A stretch of DNA of 64,000 nucleotides from Aliidongia sp035943795 (GTDB lineage Bacteria > Pseudomonadota > Alphaproteobacteria > ATCC43930 > CGMCC-115725), in assembly GCF_035943795.1 (NCBI RefSeq), contig NZ_DASZBY010000089.1, positions 1-64,000 of the forward strand. Reading direction: 5' to 3'. Below the pieces are notes generated by a model that saw only the letters and a program-made list of their open reading frames with translations, was not told the origin of the DNA and did not search any database. Shown here one piece after another: positions 8,275 to 15,892 of the stretch. The position numbers were made by a program, and so were the translations under genes. Numbering within the stretch: the first letter of the stretch is position 1; each line of letters starts with the position of its first letter.

Positions 8275-9906
8275 ATGACCGAAGATCCCAAACCGCAGGA
8301 CCCGGTGGCGGCACTGGACGAGCTGTTCGCCCGATGGAACCGCAGCGACGAGCCCGGGCTCGTCGTCGGCGTGGCCCATCGGGGCCAGGTGATCTACCGC
8401 CGGGGCTTCGGCTTGGCGAGCCTGGAAAGCGGGCTCGCCAATACGCCGAAGACGCGCATGCGCATCGCCTCGACCACGAAGCATTTCGCCGCCCTCGCCT
8501 GCCTGCTGCTGGCCGAGGACGGCAAGCTGGAGATCGATGCCAGCATCCGGCAATACATTCCGGAGCTGCCCGCGCTCAAACCCGAGCCGACCCTGCGCCA
8601 GCTGATGAACCATACCGGCGGCTATCGCTGCGCGCTCGACCTGTCGTTCTATTCCAACGGTTTCTCCGACCTCGCCGGCCAGGACAGCCTGGACTACATG
8701 GTGCGGCAGACCGGAGTAAATTTCCCGGCGGGCGAGCAGATGATGTACAGCAACGGCGGCTACGGCCTGCTGTCGCTGGCCATCGAGCGGGCGAGCGGAC
8801 GCAGTTTCGAGCAGTTCCTCTCAGAACGGCTGTTCCAGCCGCTGGGCATGGTCGACACGCTTGCGGTGCCGACGGACCGCGAGCTGGTGCCGGGCATCGC
8901 CACCCTGCATATGCCGCGTCCGGGCGGCGGCTTCGTCCGCGGCAACCTGGGCGGCGAGAGCAAGGGCGACGGCGCCATCGTCTCGACGATCGACGACATG
9001 CTGATCTGGCTGGCCCATCTGCGGTCGGCGAACCACCGGATCGGCAGCGAAGCCAGCTGGGCGCAGATGCTGACGCCCACCCGTTATACCAACGGTACGG
9101 TCGGCACCTATTGCCTGGGCCTGGAACGCCAGACCTATCGCGGTGTCGAGACGGTGCATCATGCCGGCGGCCTGCTGGGCGGCTCGTGCCAGATGCTGAC
9201 GGTGCCGGCCCAGGCGCTCGACATCATCATCATCGCCAACCGGGTCGATGGGGGCGTCAGCCCCAGCGCGCATGCCCAACGCGTCATAGACCTGCTGCTG
9301 GCCGACGTGCTGGCGCCGCCCGTGCCGAAGATCGAACAGGCTACCGTCACCCAGCATCTGGGCCGCTACTACGTCGCCCGGACGCACATGCTGTACGGGC
9401 TGCTCGACGCCGACGGCAAGCTGGGCTTCTCGCTGTGCAACACGCCGGGCATGCCGGTCTATCCGCTGTCCGATGGCGCGTTCGGCCTGGAATTCTCCGG
9501 CTCAGGCCAGTTCGTCATCCGGCCGGGCGATGCCGTGGGCGGCAAGACCCGGAGCCTCGACGTCGATTATTGCGGCAGCCACGAGACGGCCTTGCGCCTG
9601 CCCGACACGCCGCCCGAGCCGGCGGTCGCGGCCGATGGGCTGCCGGGCCGCTACTATTGTCACGACATGGATGCGACGGCGACGATCGAGCTGGTCGACG
9701 GCGAAATCCGGATGGACCTGCGCGGCCGCACCGGCCGGATGCCGTACCGCCTCGATCCGCTGACCACCGACATCTTCGGCGCCCAATGCACCAACCCGTT
9801 CCTGCCGGTAACGGCGGGGGTCTCGGTCGAGCGCACGAACGGCCAGGCGACGGCCTTCTGGTTCGACACCGGGCGAACCCGCCACCTGCATTTCACCCGG
9901 ATCTGA
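8275..9906 (+). CDS. D-aminopeptidase-like serine hydrolase (S12 family), copy 3
   Basis: This is the third tandem paralogue, of 543 residues, with STTK, YSN and HHAGG motifs and the same C-terminal domains. The ATG follows GAGGGAGAGA at good spacing. The spacer between copies 2 and 3 (after CGGCTGTGACCG) nearly repeats the one between copies 1 and 2, so each duplication carried its ribosome-binding site along. The dipeptide epimerase gene follows 24 bp downstream. It is cytoplasmic, and all active-site motifs are intact. Confidence 0.82.
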   Translation: MTEDPKPQDPVAALDELFARWNRSDEPGLVVGVAHRGQVIYRRGFGLASLESGLANTPKTRMRIASTTKHFAALACLLLAEDGKLEIDASIRQYIPELPALKPEPTLRQLMNHTGGYRCALDLSFYSNGFSDLAGQDSLDYMVRQTGVNFPAGEQMMYSNGGYGLLSLAIERASGRSFEQFLSERLFQPLGMVDTLAVPTDRELVPGIATLHMPRPGGGFVRGNLGGESKGDGAIVSTIDDMLIWLAHLRSANHRIGSEASWAQMLTPTRYTNGTVGTYCLGLERQTYRGVETVHHAGGLLGGSCQMLTVPAQALDIIIIANRVDGGVSPSAHAQRVIDLLLADVLAPPVPKIEQATVTQHLGRYYVARTHMLYGLLDADGKLGFSLCNTPGMPVYPLSDGAFGLEFSGSGQFVIRPGDAVGGKTRSLDVDYCGSHETALRLPDTPPEPAVAADGLPGRYYCHDMDATATIELVDGEIRMDLRGRTGRMPYRLDPLTTDIFGAQCTNPFLPVTAGVSVERTNGQATAFWFDTGRTRHLHFTRI

Positions 9907-9930
9907 TCCGCTTTTTTCGCACGCGAGGAT

Positions 9931-10920
9931 ATGATGGCTCTTCTGTTGACCGACGCGCCGGTCTCATACCCGTATTTCGAGCCGTTCCGGATTTCCCGGG
10001 GCGCCGCTTCCGTTGCCAATACCGTGCTCGTGATCCTGAGCCGCGACGGCATCGTCGGGCGCGGCGAGGCTGATGGCGTCGGCTATGCCGGCGAGACCGT
10101 CGAGACCATGCGCGCCGAAATCGCCCAGGTGCGGGCGGCGGCGGAGGCCGGCGAACTCACGCGCCAGAGCCTCCAGACCCTGCTGCCGACCGGCGGTGCC
10201 AGGAACGCGCTCGACTGCGCCTTCTGGGATCTGGAGGCGAAGCAGCAGGGCATCAGTGCAGCGCGGCTCGCCGGCTTCGAGGCGCTGCGGCCGCTCAAGA
10301 CCACGATCACGATCGGCATCGACACGCCGGCCCGCATGGCAGCGAAGGCCGCCGCCTTCGGACCGGGCGCGCTGATCAAGATCAAGCTGGGCGACCGGGG
10401 CGACCTGGAGCGGGTCGAGGCGATCCGTGCCGCGGCACCGACGGCGGGCCTGATCGTGGACGCCAACCAGGCCTGGCAATTCGCCGATCTCGCCGATCTG
10501 GCGCCCCGGCTGGCCGACCTGGGCGTCACCTTGATCGAGCAGCCGGTGCCGGCCAAGGACGACGAGGCGTTGCGCGGCTATCGCGGCCCCGTGCCGCTCT
10601 GCGCCGACGAGGCCTGCGACGATCGCTCGTCGCTGCCGGGGCTCGCCGGGAAATACGAATTCATCAACATCAAGCTCGACAAGAGTGGCGGCCTGACCGA
10701 GGGCCTGGCTCTGGCGCGCGCGGCGCGAGCCGCCGGCTTCAAGCTGATGGTCGGATGCATGAGCGGCACGTCGCTCGCCATGGCGCCAGCGTTCCTGGTC
10801 GGGCAATTGTGCGAGGTGGTCGATCTCGACGCGCCGCTGTTCCTGCAGCAGGACGTGCCCGATGGCATGCGCTACGAGGGCAACCTGCTGCATCCGTACA
10901 GCGAGCGGCTCTGGGGTTGA
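9931..10920 (+). CDS. Dipeptide epimerase (enolase superfamily, L-Ala-D/L-Glu type)
   Basis: This is an enolase-superfamily enzyme that interconverts the stereochemistry at the second residue of a dipeptide. Features visible are the catalytic KIK pair near residues 150-152, metal-ligand segments VDANQAW, LIEQPVP and ADEAC, the opposing lysine in INIKLDKSGG, and VGCMSGTSL, which is typical of the Ala-Glu epimerase group. Its length of 329 residues fits. It has two consecutive ATGs after GCGAGGA. Being last in an operon of D-peptidase-like enzymes, it fits the salvage of D-amino-acid-containing peptides such as murein fragments. The exact dipeptide cannot be told from sequence. Confidence 0.88.
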   Translation: MMALLLTDAPVSYPYFEPFRISRGAASVANTVLVILSRDGIVGRGEADGVGYAGETVETMRAEIAQVRAAAEAGELTRQSLQTLLPTGGARNALDCAFWDLEAKQQGISAARLAGFEALRPLKTTITIGIDTPARMAAKAAAFGPGALIKIKLGDRGDLERVEAIRAAAPTAGLIVDANQAWQFADLADLAPRLADLGVTLIEQPVPAKDDEALRGYRGPVPLCADEACDDRSSLPGLAGKYEFINIKLDKSGGLTEGLALARAARAAGFKLMVGCMSGTSLAMAPAFLVGQLCEVVDLDAPLFLQQDVPDGMRYEGNLLHPYSERLWG

Positions 10921-10927
10921 CCGCCGG

Positions 10928-11728
10928 TCAGGGCGACGCGCGCCACCGGTCGGCGAACTCGCCCAGTTCCGTCTTGTTCAAATCGGAAACCGCCCAGAAC
11001 ACCATTTCGTCCTGGGTCCAGCGCAGGTAGTTGTAGCCGCTGTGCTCGCCGCTGCCCGGCGGTGACTCGATCGTGCTCGAGCTCGGCCAGACGTAGAGAT
11101 CGACGACATGCTGCGCGCGGCGATAGGCGAGGGCGGCGACGGGACGGCCGGCCAGATAGTCCAATCGTCCGCCGATCAGCGGAAACCCCTGGGACGCCAG
11201 GTCCTTGACCGGCGGTGCATAGTCGAGCCGACCATCGAACCAGGGCTTGACGGTATGCTGGTCGGTCGAGACGACGTCCATCAGATGGCCGGGCTGCAGG
11301 GCGCGGATGTGGCTGGAGACCACGCTGTCGGTCAGGTCGCCGCCGCGCGGCAGGATCATCGCCAGCGCCAGCACGGCCGCCATCGCGGCGCCGGCGCCGA
11401 ACGGCAGGGCGCGCGCGCGCCAGCCGCCGGCGGCCCTGACCCGGGAGGCTGCCGCCGGGCGAGCCAGCGGAATGGGCGCGGGCGGCGCCGCGGTCCTGGA
11501 TGCGGCGAGTGCGGTTTCGATCGACCGGCGCAACCGATCGGGTGCCGCGTGATACGAGGCTTCCGTGCCGAGCCGGCCCGACAGGTCGCCCAGCGCCGCC
11601 TGCTTCGCCGCGCAATCCGCACAATTCGCCACGTGCGCGGCCACCCGTGCGGAGCCGCCGACGTCGAGTTCGCCGTCGAAATCCGCCTGCAGCAGGAAGG
11701 TCACTTCCGCGCAGTCATCGGTCGTCAT
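10928..11728 (-). CDS. Anti-sigma factor with zinc-finger motif
   Basis: This is a 266-residue membrane-bound regulator of the adjacent ECF sigma factor. The N-terminal segment contains HVANCADCAAK, the H-x3-C-x2-C zinc-binding anti-sigma motif. A Pro/Ala-rich stretch leads to a single hydrophobic segment (GAGAAMAAVLALAMIL) and a roughly 150-residue periplasmic domain. The start codon shares one base with the sigma-factor stop codon (TGATG), so the two are translationally coupled. It is the last gene of a five-gene minus-strand operon. The periplasmic part probably senses a redox or envelope signal (inference). Confidence 0.85.
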   Translation of the reverse strand: MTTDDCAEVTFLLQADFDGELDVGGSARVAAHVANCADCAAKQAALGDLSGRLGTEASYHAAPDRLRRSIETALAASRTAAPPAPIPLARPAAASRVRAAGGWRARALPFGAGAAMAAVLALAMILPRGGDLTDSVVSSHIRALQPGHLMDVVSTDQHTVKPWFDGRLDYAPPVKDLASQGFPLIGGRLDYLAGRPVAALAYRRAQHVVDLYVWPSSSTIESPPGSGEHSGYNYLRWTQDEMVFWAVSDLNKTELGEFADRWRASP

Positions 11729-12273
11729 CAGAACCCTCCCACGGCATGCAGCCGCATCAGCGCCCGGCGTGCGCGCCACAGTCTCGACATCACGGTGCCG
11801 ATCGGCACCTGGGTGACCCGGGCGATGTCCTTGTAGGAAAGCTTTTCCAGCTCGCACAGCACGAGGCACTCGCGCAGTTCGATCGGCAAGGCGGCGAGGG
11901 CGGCGTCGAGCCGGGCCAGGTCCTGTTGCTGGGCGAGGGCCGCCTCGGGATCCGGGCCGGGATCCGGCACGTCCAGGCCGAAGCCTTCGCCGTTCTCGTC
12001 CTCGGCGCCGCCGCCGACCGGCACCTCCGTGCCGGGGCGCCGGGCCTTCAACGTCGAATAAGCCGTGTTGCGGACGATCTGCAGCAGCCATGCCCGGCCG
12101 TCCCCGCCGCGGAACGACGGGAAGTACCTGAGCGCGCGGAGCACCGCGTCCTGGACGATGTCCTCGGCCAGGGACCGGTCACGGACCAGCCATCGCGCGA
12201 GATTGTACGCCGCATCGAGATGGGGCAACACGATCTGCTCGAACGGCGGAGCGGCCTCCGCGGCTTCCGTCAT
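11728..12273 (-). CDS. ECF-family RNA polymerase sigma factor
   Basis: This is a 181-residue group 4 sigma factor. Region 2 (AYNLARWLVRDRSLAEDIVQDAVLRA) and region 4 (ELRECLVLCELEKLSYKDIA, then IGTVMSRLWRARRAL) are clear and separated by an acidic Gly/Pro-rich linker. There is no extra C-terminal domain. It is coupled to the anti-sigma gene by a TGATG overlap and lies downstream of cytochrome b561, cupredoxin and phosphoesterase genes, which are candidates for its regulon. No ECF promoter could be assigned with certainty by eye. Confidence 0.93.
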   Translation of the reverse strand: MTEAAEAAPPFEQIVLPHLDAAYNLARWLVRDRSLAEDIVQDAVLRALRYFPSFRGGDGRAWLLQIVRNTAYSTLKARRPGTEVPVGGGAEDENGEGFGLDVPDPGPDPEAALAQQQDLARLDAALAALPIELRECLVLCELEKLSYKDIARVTQVPIGTVMSRLWRARRALMRLHAVGGF

Positions 12274-12315
12274 TCTAGGCCTTGGCGCTTGGTGGCCGGT
12301 GTGCGCTGGGACATG

Positions 12316-12897
12316 TCATACCCCCGGCAAATCGCTCTGCCCGGGCGAGCGGCGCAGGCTCGGCAGCATGCCACGAAGCAGATCGTCCCGGCGGATAAAA
12401 TGGTGATGGAGGGCCGCCCCCGCGTGGAGCGCGATCAGCGCCAGCAGCACGAGCGCCACCGTGCCGTGGAGGGCGAACAACTGTCGGGACAGCGCGCGAT
12501 CGGTCGCCATGACCGACGGCAAGGTCCAGAGGCCGAAGAACCCGACCCGGTCGCCGTGCGCCTGGCTCGCGGCAAGGCCCAGCAACGGCTGCAGGAACAG
12601 CAGAACATAGAGAAGGATCGCCACGCCCTTCGCCGCGATCCGCTGCGCCCATGGCATGCTGTCGGGCAATGCCGGCGCGGGCGACACTTGCCGCCACCCG
12701 AGCCGGATCACCGTCAGCAACAGGATGGTCAGGCCGAACGATCGATGCACCATGCGCAGCCATGCGGCCTGGTCGCGCGATGACGCGCCGTCGATCGACC
12801 AGGCCAGCGCATAGGCACCGACCAGCAGCGCCAGCGTGATCCAATGGATCGCCCGCATGGCGCCGCCGTAGCCGTGGCGGGCAGGAGGCTGTGTCAT
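12316..12897 (-). CDS. Cytochrome b561 family membrane protein
   Basis: This is a four-helix inner-membrane di-haem cytochrome of 193 residues. His18 (AIHW) and His158, and His51 (MVHRSFG) and His144 (ALHG), are placed as the two bis-His haem pairs. It overlaps the upstream cupredoxin gene by 4 bp (ATGA). Its role is probably electron transfer between the quinone pool and a periplasmic partner. The copper protein encoded next to it is the obvious candidate (inference). Confidence 0.88.
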   Translation of the reverse strand: MTQPPARHGYGGAMRAIHWITLALLVGAYALAWSIDGASSRDQAAWLRMVHRSFGLTILLLTVIRLGWRQVSPAPALPDSMPWAQRIAAKGVAILLYVLLFLQPLLGLAASQAHGDRVGFFGLWTLPSVMATDRALSRQLFALHGTVALVLLALIALHAGAALHHHFIRRDDLLRGMLPSLRRSPGQSDLPGV

Positions 12898-13232
12898 TGC
12901 ACCACGACCGTTCCCTGCATGTGGGGATGCAGGGAACAGAAGTAGTGGTAGGTCCCGGGCGTCGAGAACACGTAGGAGAACGCGTCGCCGGTATCGAGTG
13001 CCGGCGATTTGAAGGTCCTGGGCTCGCCGGCATCGACGATGGTGTGCGGGATGTCGTCGCGGTTGGCCCAGGTGATCTTCGTCCCGGCCGCGACGGTCAA
13101 TTGCGCCGGCGCGAACGAGAAATTATCGATATTGACCTGGGCGTCCTCCGCCCAGGCCAGGGAAACGACGCTGCTGTTCAATAGAACGGTGCTGAATATC
13201 AATCCGGTCAGCGCAAATAAACGTCGGCGCAT
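12894..13232 (-). CDS. Periplasmic cupredoxin (plastocyanin/amicyanin-like)
   Basis: This is a 112-residue exported blue-copper protein. A signal peptide (to about AWA, residue 28) precedes the fold. The type 1 copper ligands are all present: His63 (IPHTI), Cys99, His102 and Met105 in CSLHPHM, the amicyanin spacing. The stop codon overlaps the cytochrome b561 start. It is likely a small electron carrier working with that cytochrome and the adjacent phosphoesterase system. Confidence 0.92.
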   Translation of the reverse strand: MRRRLFALTGLIFSTVLLNSSVVSLAWAEDAQVNIDNFSFAPAQLTVAAGTKITWANRDDIPHTIVDAGEPRTFKSPALDTGDAFSYVFSTPGTYHYFCSLHPHMQGTVVVQ

Positions 13233-13257
13233 GATGTCTCTCGTCTGTAAAATGGGA

Positions 13258-14208
13258 TCAGTTGGCGAGCGGAGTATCGACGATCGCCAGCTGGGCGTTG
13301 CCCTGGACTTGCCGAACGCTGGTGACGCCCAGGACCGACCGCAGCTTTCCCGGGGGCAAGTCCTTGATCGGCCCCGGGCTGGGGGCCGTGCCGGGCGCCG
13401 GCTGCGGGAACGCGGTTGACAGCGCGGTGTGGAATGCCACGTTGCCCTCGACCTTCTGCATGACCTGATGGATATGCCCGTTCAGCACCGTCACCGAACC
13501 GAACCGCTTCAGGTACGAGAGGGCCTGGGTGCCGTCGTCGGTGCCCCAACCCCATTCCTGATAGACCGTCCACAGCGGGATGTGGGCGAACACGACGATC
13601 GGCTGGCTGCTCGGGCGGCCGGCCAGATCCTTTTCCAGCCATTCGAGCTGCTCCTGGCCCAGGTTGCCCAGGCCGCCGGCCTTCAGGTCCTGGACGTTGT
13701 TCAGCCCGATGAAATGCACGCCCTGCTGGTCGAAGCTGTAATAGCCCTTGGCGGCGCCCTTGGTGAACCGCTCGAAGAAGCCCTTGCCGTCCTCGTCCAG
13801 CACGTCGTGCTCGCCCGGGACGTAGTGGGTGTCGAGCCCGGCGCCCTTGATGATCTGCTCGGCGGTGTCGAACTGGTCGGCGCGCGACAGCTGGCTGACG
13901 TCGCCGGTATGGATCAGCAGCGAGGATTTGCCCTTGAGCTGCGTCACCCGCTCCACCGCCTCGCGGAGCGTGCCTGGCGTGTCCATGTTCGGCGGATTGG
14001 CAAAGCCGATGTGGCTATCGCTGATCTGCACGAAACTCAACTCGCCGCTGGCCGGCGTCGCGGCCATGGCGCCGCCGCCCATCAGGATGGAACGCGGCAC
14101 GCCGCCGCTCACCGTCCAGAGCACGCCGGTGCCAGCCCAGAGCATGCATTTCAGGAACCCGCGGCGCTGTGGTCCCGCCGCGTCCTCGATCTCGTTCGTC
14201 ACGTCCAT
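13258..14208 (-). CDS. Tat-exported calcineurin-like metallophosphoesterase
   Basis: This is a 316-residue phosphoesterase with a twin-arginine leader (RRGFLK at residues 15-20), so it is exported folded. The dimetal motifs run in order: DSHIG (D64, H66), GDVSQ (D103), GEHD (133-135), HIPLW and NGHIHQ. The usual GNHD box has Glu for Asn, so a normal metal or phosphate ligand is altered. ATG 14208 is preferred over the adjacent GTG because GAGGG lies 5 nt upstream. It is the first gene of the operon with cupredoxin, cytochrome b561, sigma and anti-sigma factors. The substrate is unknown. Confidence 0.87.
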   Translation of the reverse strand: MDVTNEIEDAAGPQRRGFLKCMLWAGTGVLWTVSGGVPRSILMGGGAMAATPASGELSFVQISDSHIGFANPPNMDTPGTLREAVERVTQLKGKSSLLIHTGDVSQLSRADQFDTAEQIIKGAGLDTHYVPGEHDVLDEDGKGFFERFTKGAAKGYYSFDQQGVHFIGLNNVQDLKAGGLGNLGQEQLEWLEKDLAGRPSSQPIVVFAHIPLWTVYQEWGWGTDDGTQALSYLKRFGSVTVLNGHIHQVMQKVEGNVAFHTALSTAFPQPAPGTAPSPGPIKDLPPGKLRSVLGVTSVRQVQGNAQLAIVDTPLAN

Positions 14209-14285
14209 CACGACCCTCGTTCGGCTTGTTGCTGCAGCGTCTACCGAGGGGCGGCTCGCTTTATTCGCGGGCGTCGCAGCTTTTT

Positions 14286-14708
14286 ATGCGCGATCGGAAA
14301 GATGGCGTGCGCAGGGCGAGGATTTGCGAGAACCGGCGGAATTTGGAAGGGTTCAAACATCTGAACCGCGAACAGATTCTGCTCGTGGCGACGACGACGC
14401 GCGTCGGCAATTGGAATATCCGGGATTCGACCAGCGTTACCGGCACCTTCGACAGCGCCCGCAACTTCACGGGCTCCAGGACCGACGCCAACAACAATGG
14501 TTGCCACTACGCCGGCATCGTCTCGGTGATCGCGGCCGGTTTCAACGCCGAGAGTGCGACCATGACCGTCACCGGCTGCTCGCTCGCGGACACCTACAGC
14601 GGGTTGGCGGCACTCATCGACTTCCGGTCCAGCGATGACACGATCGTGTTCGGGCTGGCCTCTTCCGACAAGAGCACGGCGGAGGCGAGCCGCCTCACCC
14701 GTTTCTAG
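14286..14708 (+). CDS. Small hypothetical protein, possibly a gene remnant
   Basis: This 140-residue frame has no recognised domain. The segment from VGNWNIRDSTSVTGTF onward is Ser/Thr/Asn-rich with regular beta-like alternation, as in exported beta-sandwich proteins, but no signal peptide or lipobox precedes it. The ATG at 14286 has no clear ribosome-binding site. A strong hairpin terminator right after the stop argues that a real gene ended here, so this may be the 3' end of an older secreted-protein gene that lost its 5' part. Function is unknown. Confidence 0.4.
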   Translation: MRDRKDGVRRARICENRRNLEGFKHLNREQILLVATTTRVGNWNIRDSTSVTGTFDSARNFTGSRTDANNNGCHYAGIVSVIAAGFNAESATMTVTGCSLADTYSGLAALIDFRSSDDTIVFGLASSDKSTAEASRLTRF

Positions 14709-14716
14709 GGCCGATG

Positions 14717-14748
14717 GCGCCACCCGATCCATCGGGTGGCGCTATTTC
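14717..14748 (+). terminator. Intrinsic terminator after 14286 gene
   Basis: A 12-bp perfect stem (GCGCCACCCGAT with ATCGGGTGGCGC) has a minimal loop and is followed by TATTTCGCTTTTT. Confidence 0.75.
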
Positions 14749-14838
14749 GCTTTTTGCGGGACGAGCGACGCGGTAAACGATGCCGGCGGCCCCTTGGAAC
14801 TGGAGGCGCCCGGCGTCGGGCGGAAGCGATTGTCGGGA

Positions 14839-15849
14839 ATGAACGATCACGCCGATGCCGTTCCGCCGTTCGAAGTCGCCTATTACATCGACCAGTGCTG
14901 GTGCGATGCCTACGGCCTCTATCTGAAAGGCTGGCTGCATTGCCACCAGCATCGGCTCGACGCGCTGACGGTTCATGTCGGCCCCGACAGCGCGCGGGTG
15001 GTGGATTTCCACGACCGGCCCGACCTGCTCAATTTCTTTGCCGACCATCCGCACGTCGTCCATAGCGGGTTCGAGGTCTATGTCGCCTGCCGTCCGGGTG
15101 TTCCGGTCGGCTTCGAGGTGGCGACGAAGGCCGGTCGGCGCACCTTGGCCGTGGAACTGCCCCGGCGCGAGTTGCCGCCACCCCTGAAGCAGCCCGGAAA
15201 GCCTTGGGCGCCTGGCGGGCCGCCGTTCTTCCTCGACTTCATCGACATGGTCAACGACCGGCATCTGTCGATCCTGGAGATCGGATCCCGCATCGTCGGC
15301 GGTGCGAGCGTCGATTTCCGGCGCAATTTCCCGGGTGCCGGGAACTACATCGGCTTCGACATCCATCCGGCGCCGGGCGTGGACGTCGTGGGCGATGCCC
15401 ATGCCCTGTCGAGCCTGGTGGGCGAGGGCGCGGTCGATGCGGTGTTTTCGCTTTCGGTGCTCGAGCATCTGGCCATGCCCTGGATCGTCGCGGCCGAGAT
15501 CAACCGTGTGCTGAAGCCGGGCGGGCATGTGTTCCACAGCGCGCCCCAAGCCTGGCCGATCCACGAATATCCCAATGATTTCTGGCGGTTCTCAGACCAC
15601 GGCCTGCAGATCCTGTTCGGGCCGTTCTTCGGCTTCGAGGTGGTCGAGGCGACCATGATCAATCCGGTGCAGCTGTATCCCGAGCACCGGGAGGGGCCGC
15701 ATCTTCAATTGCCGTTCAATCCCGGCTTCGGCAACGCGTGCATCTTGTCGCGCAAGGTTGCCGAGCTGCCGGACAGCGTGCTGACCAGTTTCGACCGCGG
15801 CCTGACCGGCCTTGCGGAACGGTCACGGCAATATCCTCGACGGCCCTGA
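14839..15849 (+). CDS. SAM-dependent methyltransferase (class I, type 11)
   Basis: This is a 336-residue protein. The N-terminal 130 residues form an unassigned beta-rich part containing AYYIDQCWCDAYGLYLKGWLH, which resembles domains that precede methyltransferases in glycan loci. The Rossmann methyltransferase follows: LSILEIGSRI (motif I), YIGFDIHPAPGVDVVGDAH, VDAVFSLSVLEHL and LKPGGHVFHS. It is cytoplasmic. ATG 14839 was chosen at the start of the homologous sequence; its ribosome-binding site is weak. The context of glycosyltransferases further on suggests a role in modifying a surface sugar. Confidence 0.78.
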   Translation: MNDHADAVPPFEVAYYIDQCWCDAYGLYLKGWLHCHQHRLDALTVHVGPDSARVVDFHDRPDLLNFFADHPHVVHSGFEVYVACRPGVPVGFEVATKAGRRTLAVELPRRELPPPLKQPGKPWAPGGPPFFLDFIDMVNDRHLSILEIGSRIVGGASVDFRRNFPGAGNYIGFDIHPAPGVDVVGDAHALSSLVGEGAVDAVFSLSVLEHLAMPWIVAAEINRVLKPGGHVFHSAPQAWPIHEYPNDFWRFSDHGLQILFGPFFGFEVVEATMINPVQLYPEHREGPHLQLPFNPGFGNACILSRKVAELPDSVLTSFDRGLTGLAERSRQYPRRP

Positions 15850-15852
15850 AGG

Positions 15853-15887
15853 CGAGGGTCTTTCCCGGCCTGCGGGAAAGACCCTCG
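15853..15887. terminator. Bidirectional terminator between convergent genes
   Basis: A 15-bp perfect stem (CGAGGGTCTTTCCCG with CGGGAAAGACCCTCG) with the 5-nt loop GCCTG lies between the stops of the methyltransferase gene and the convergent propeller gene. Confidence 0.8.
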
Positions 15888-15892
15888 TTGGC

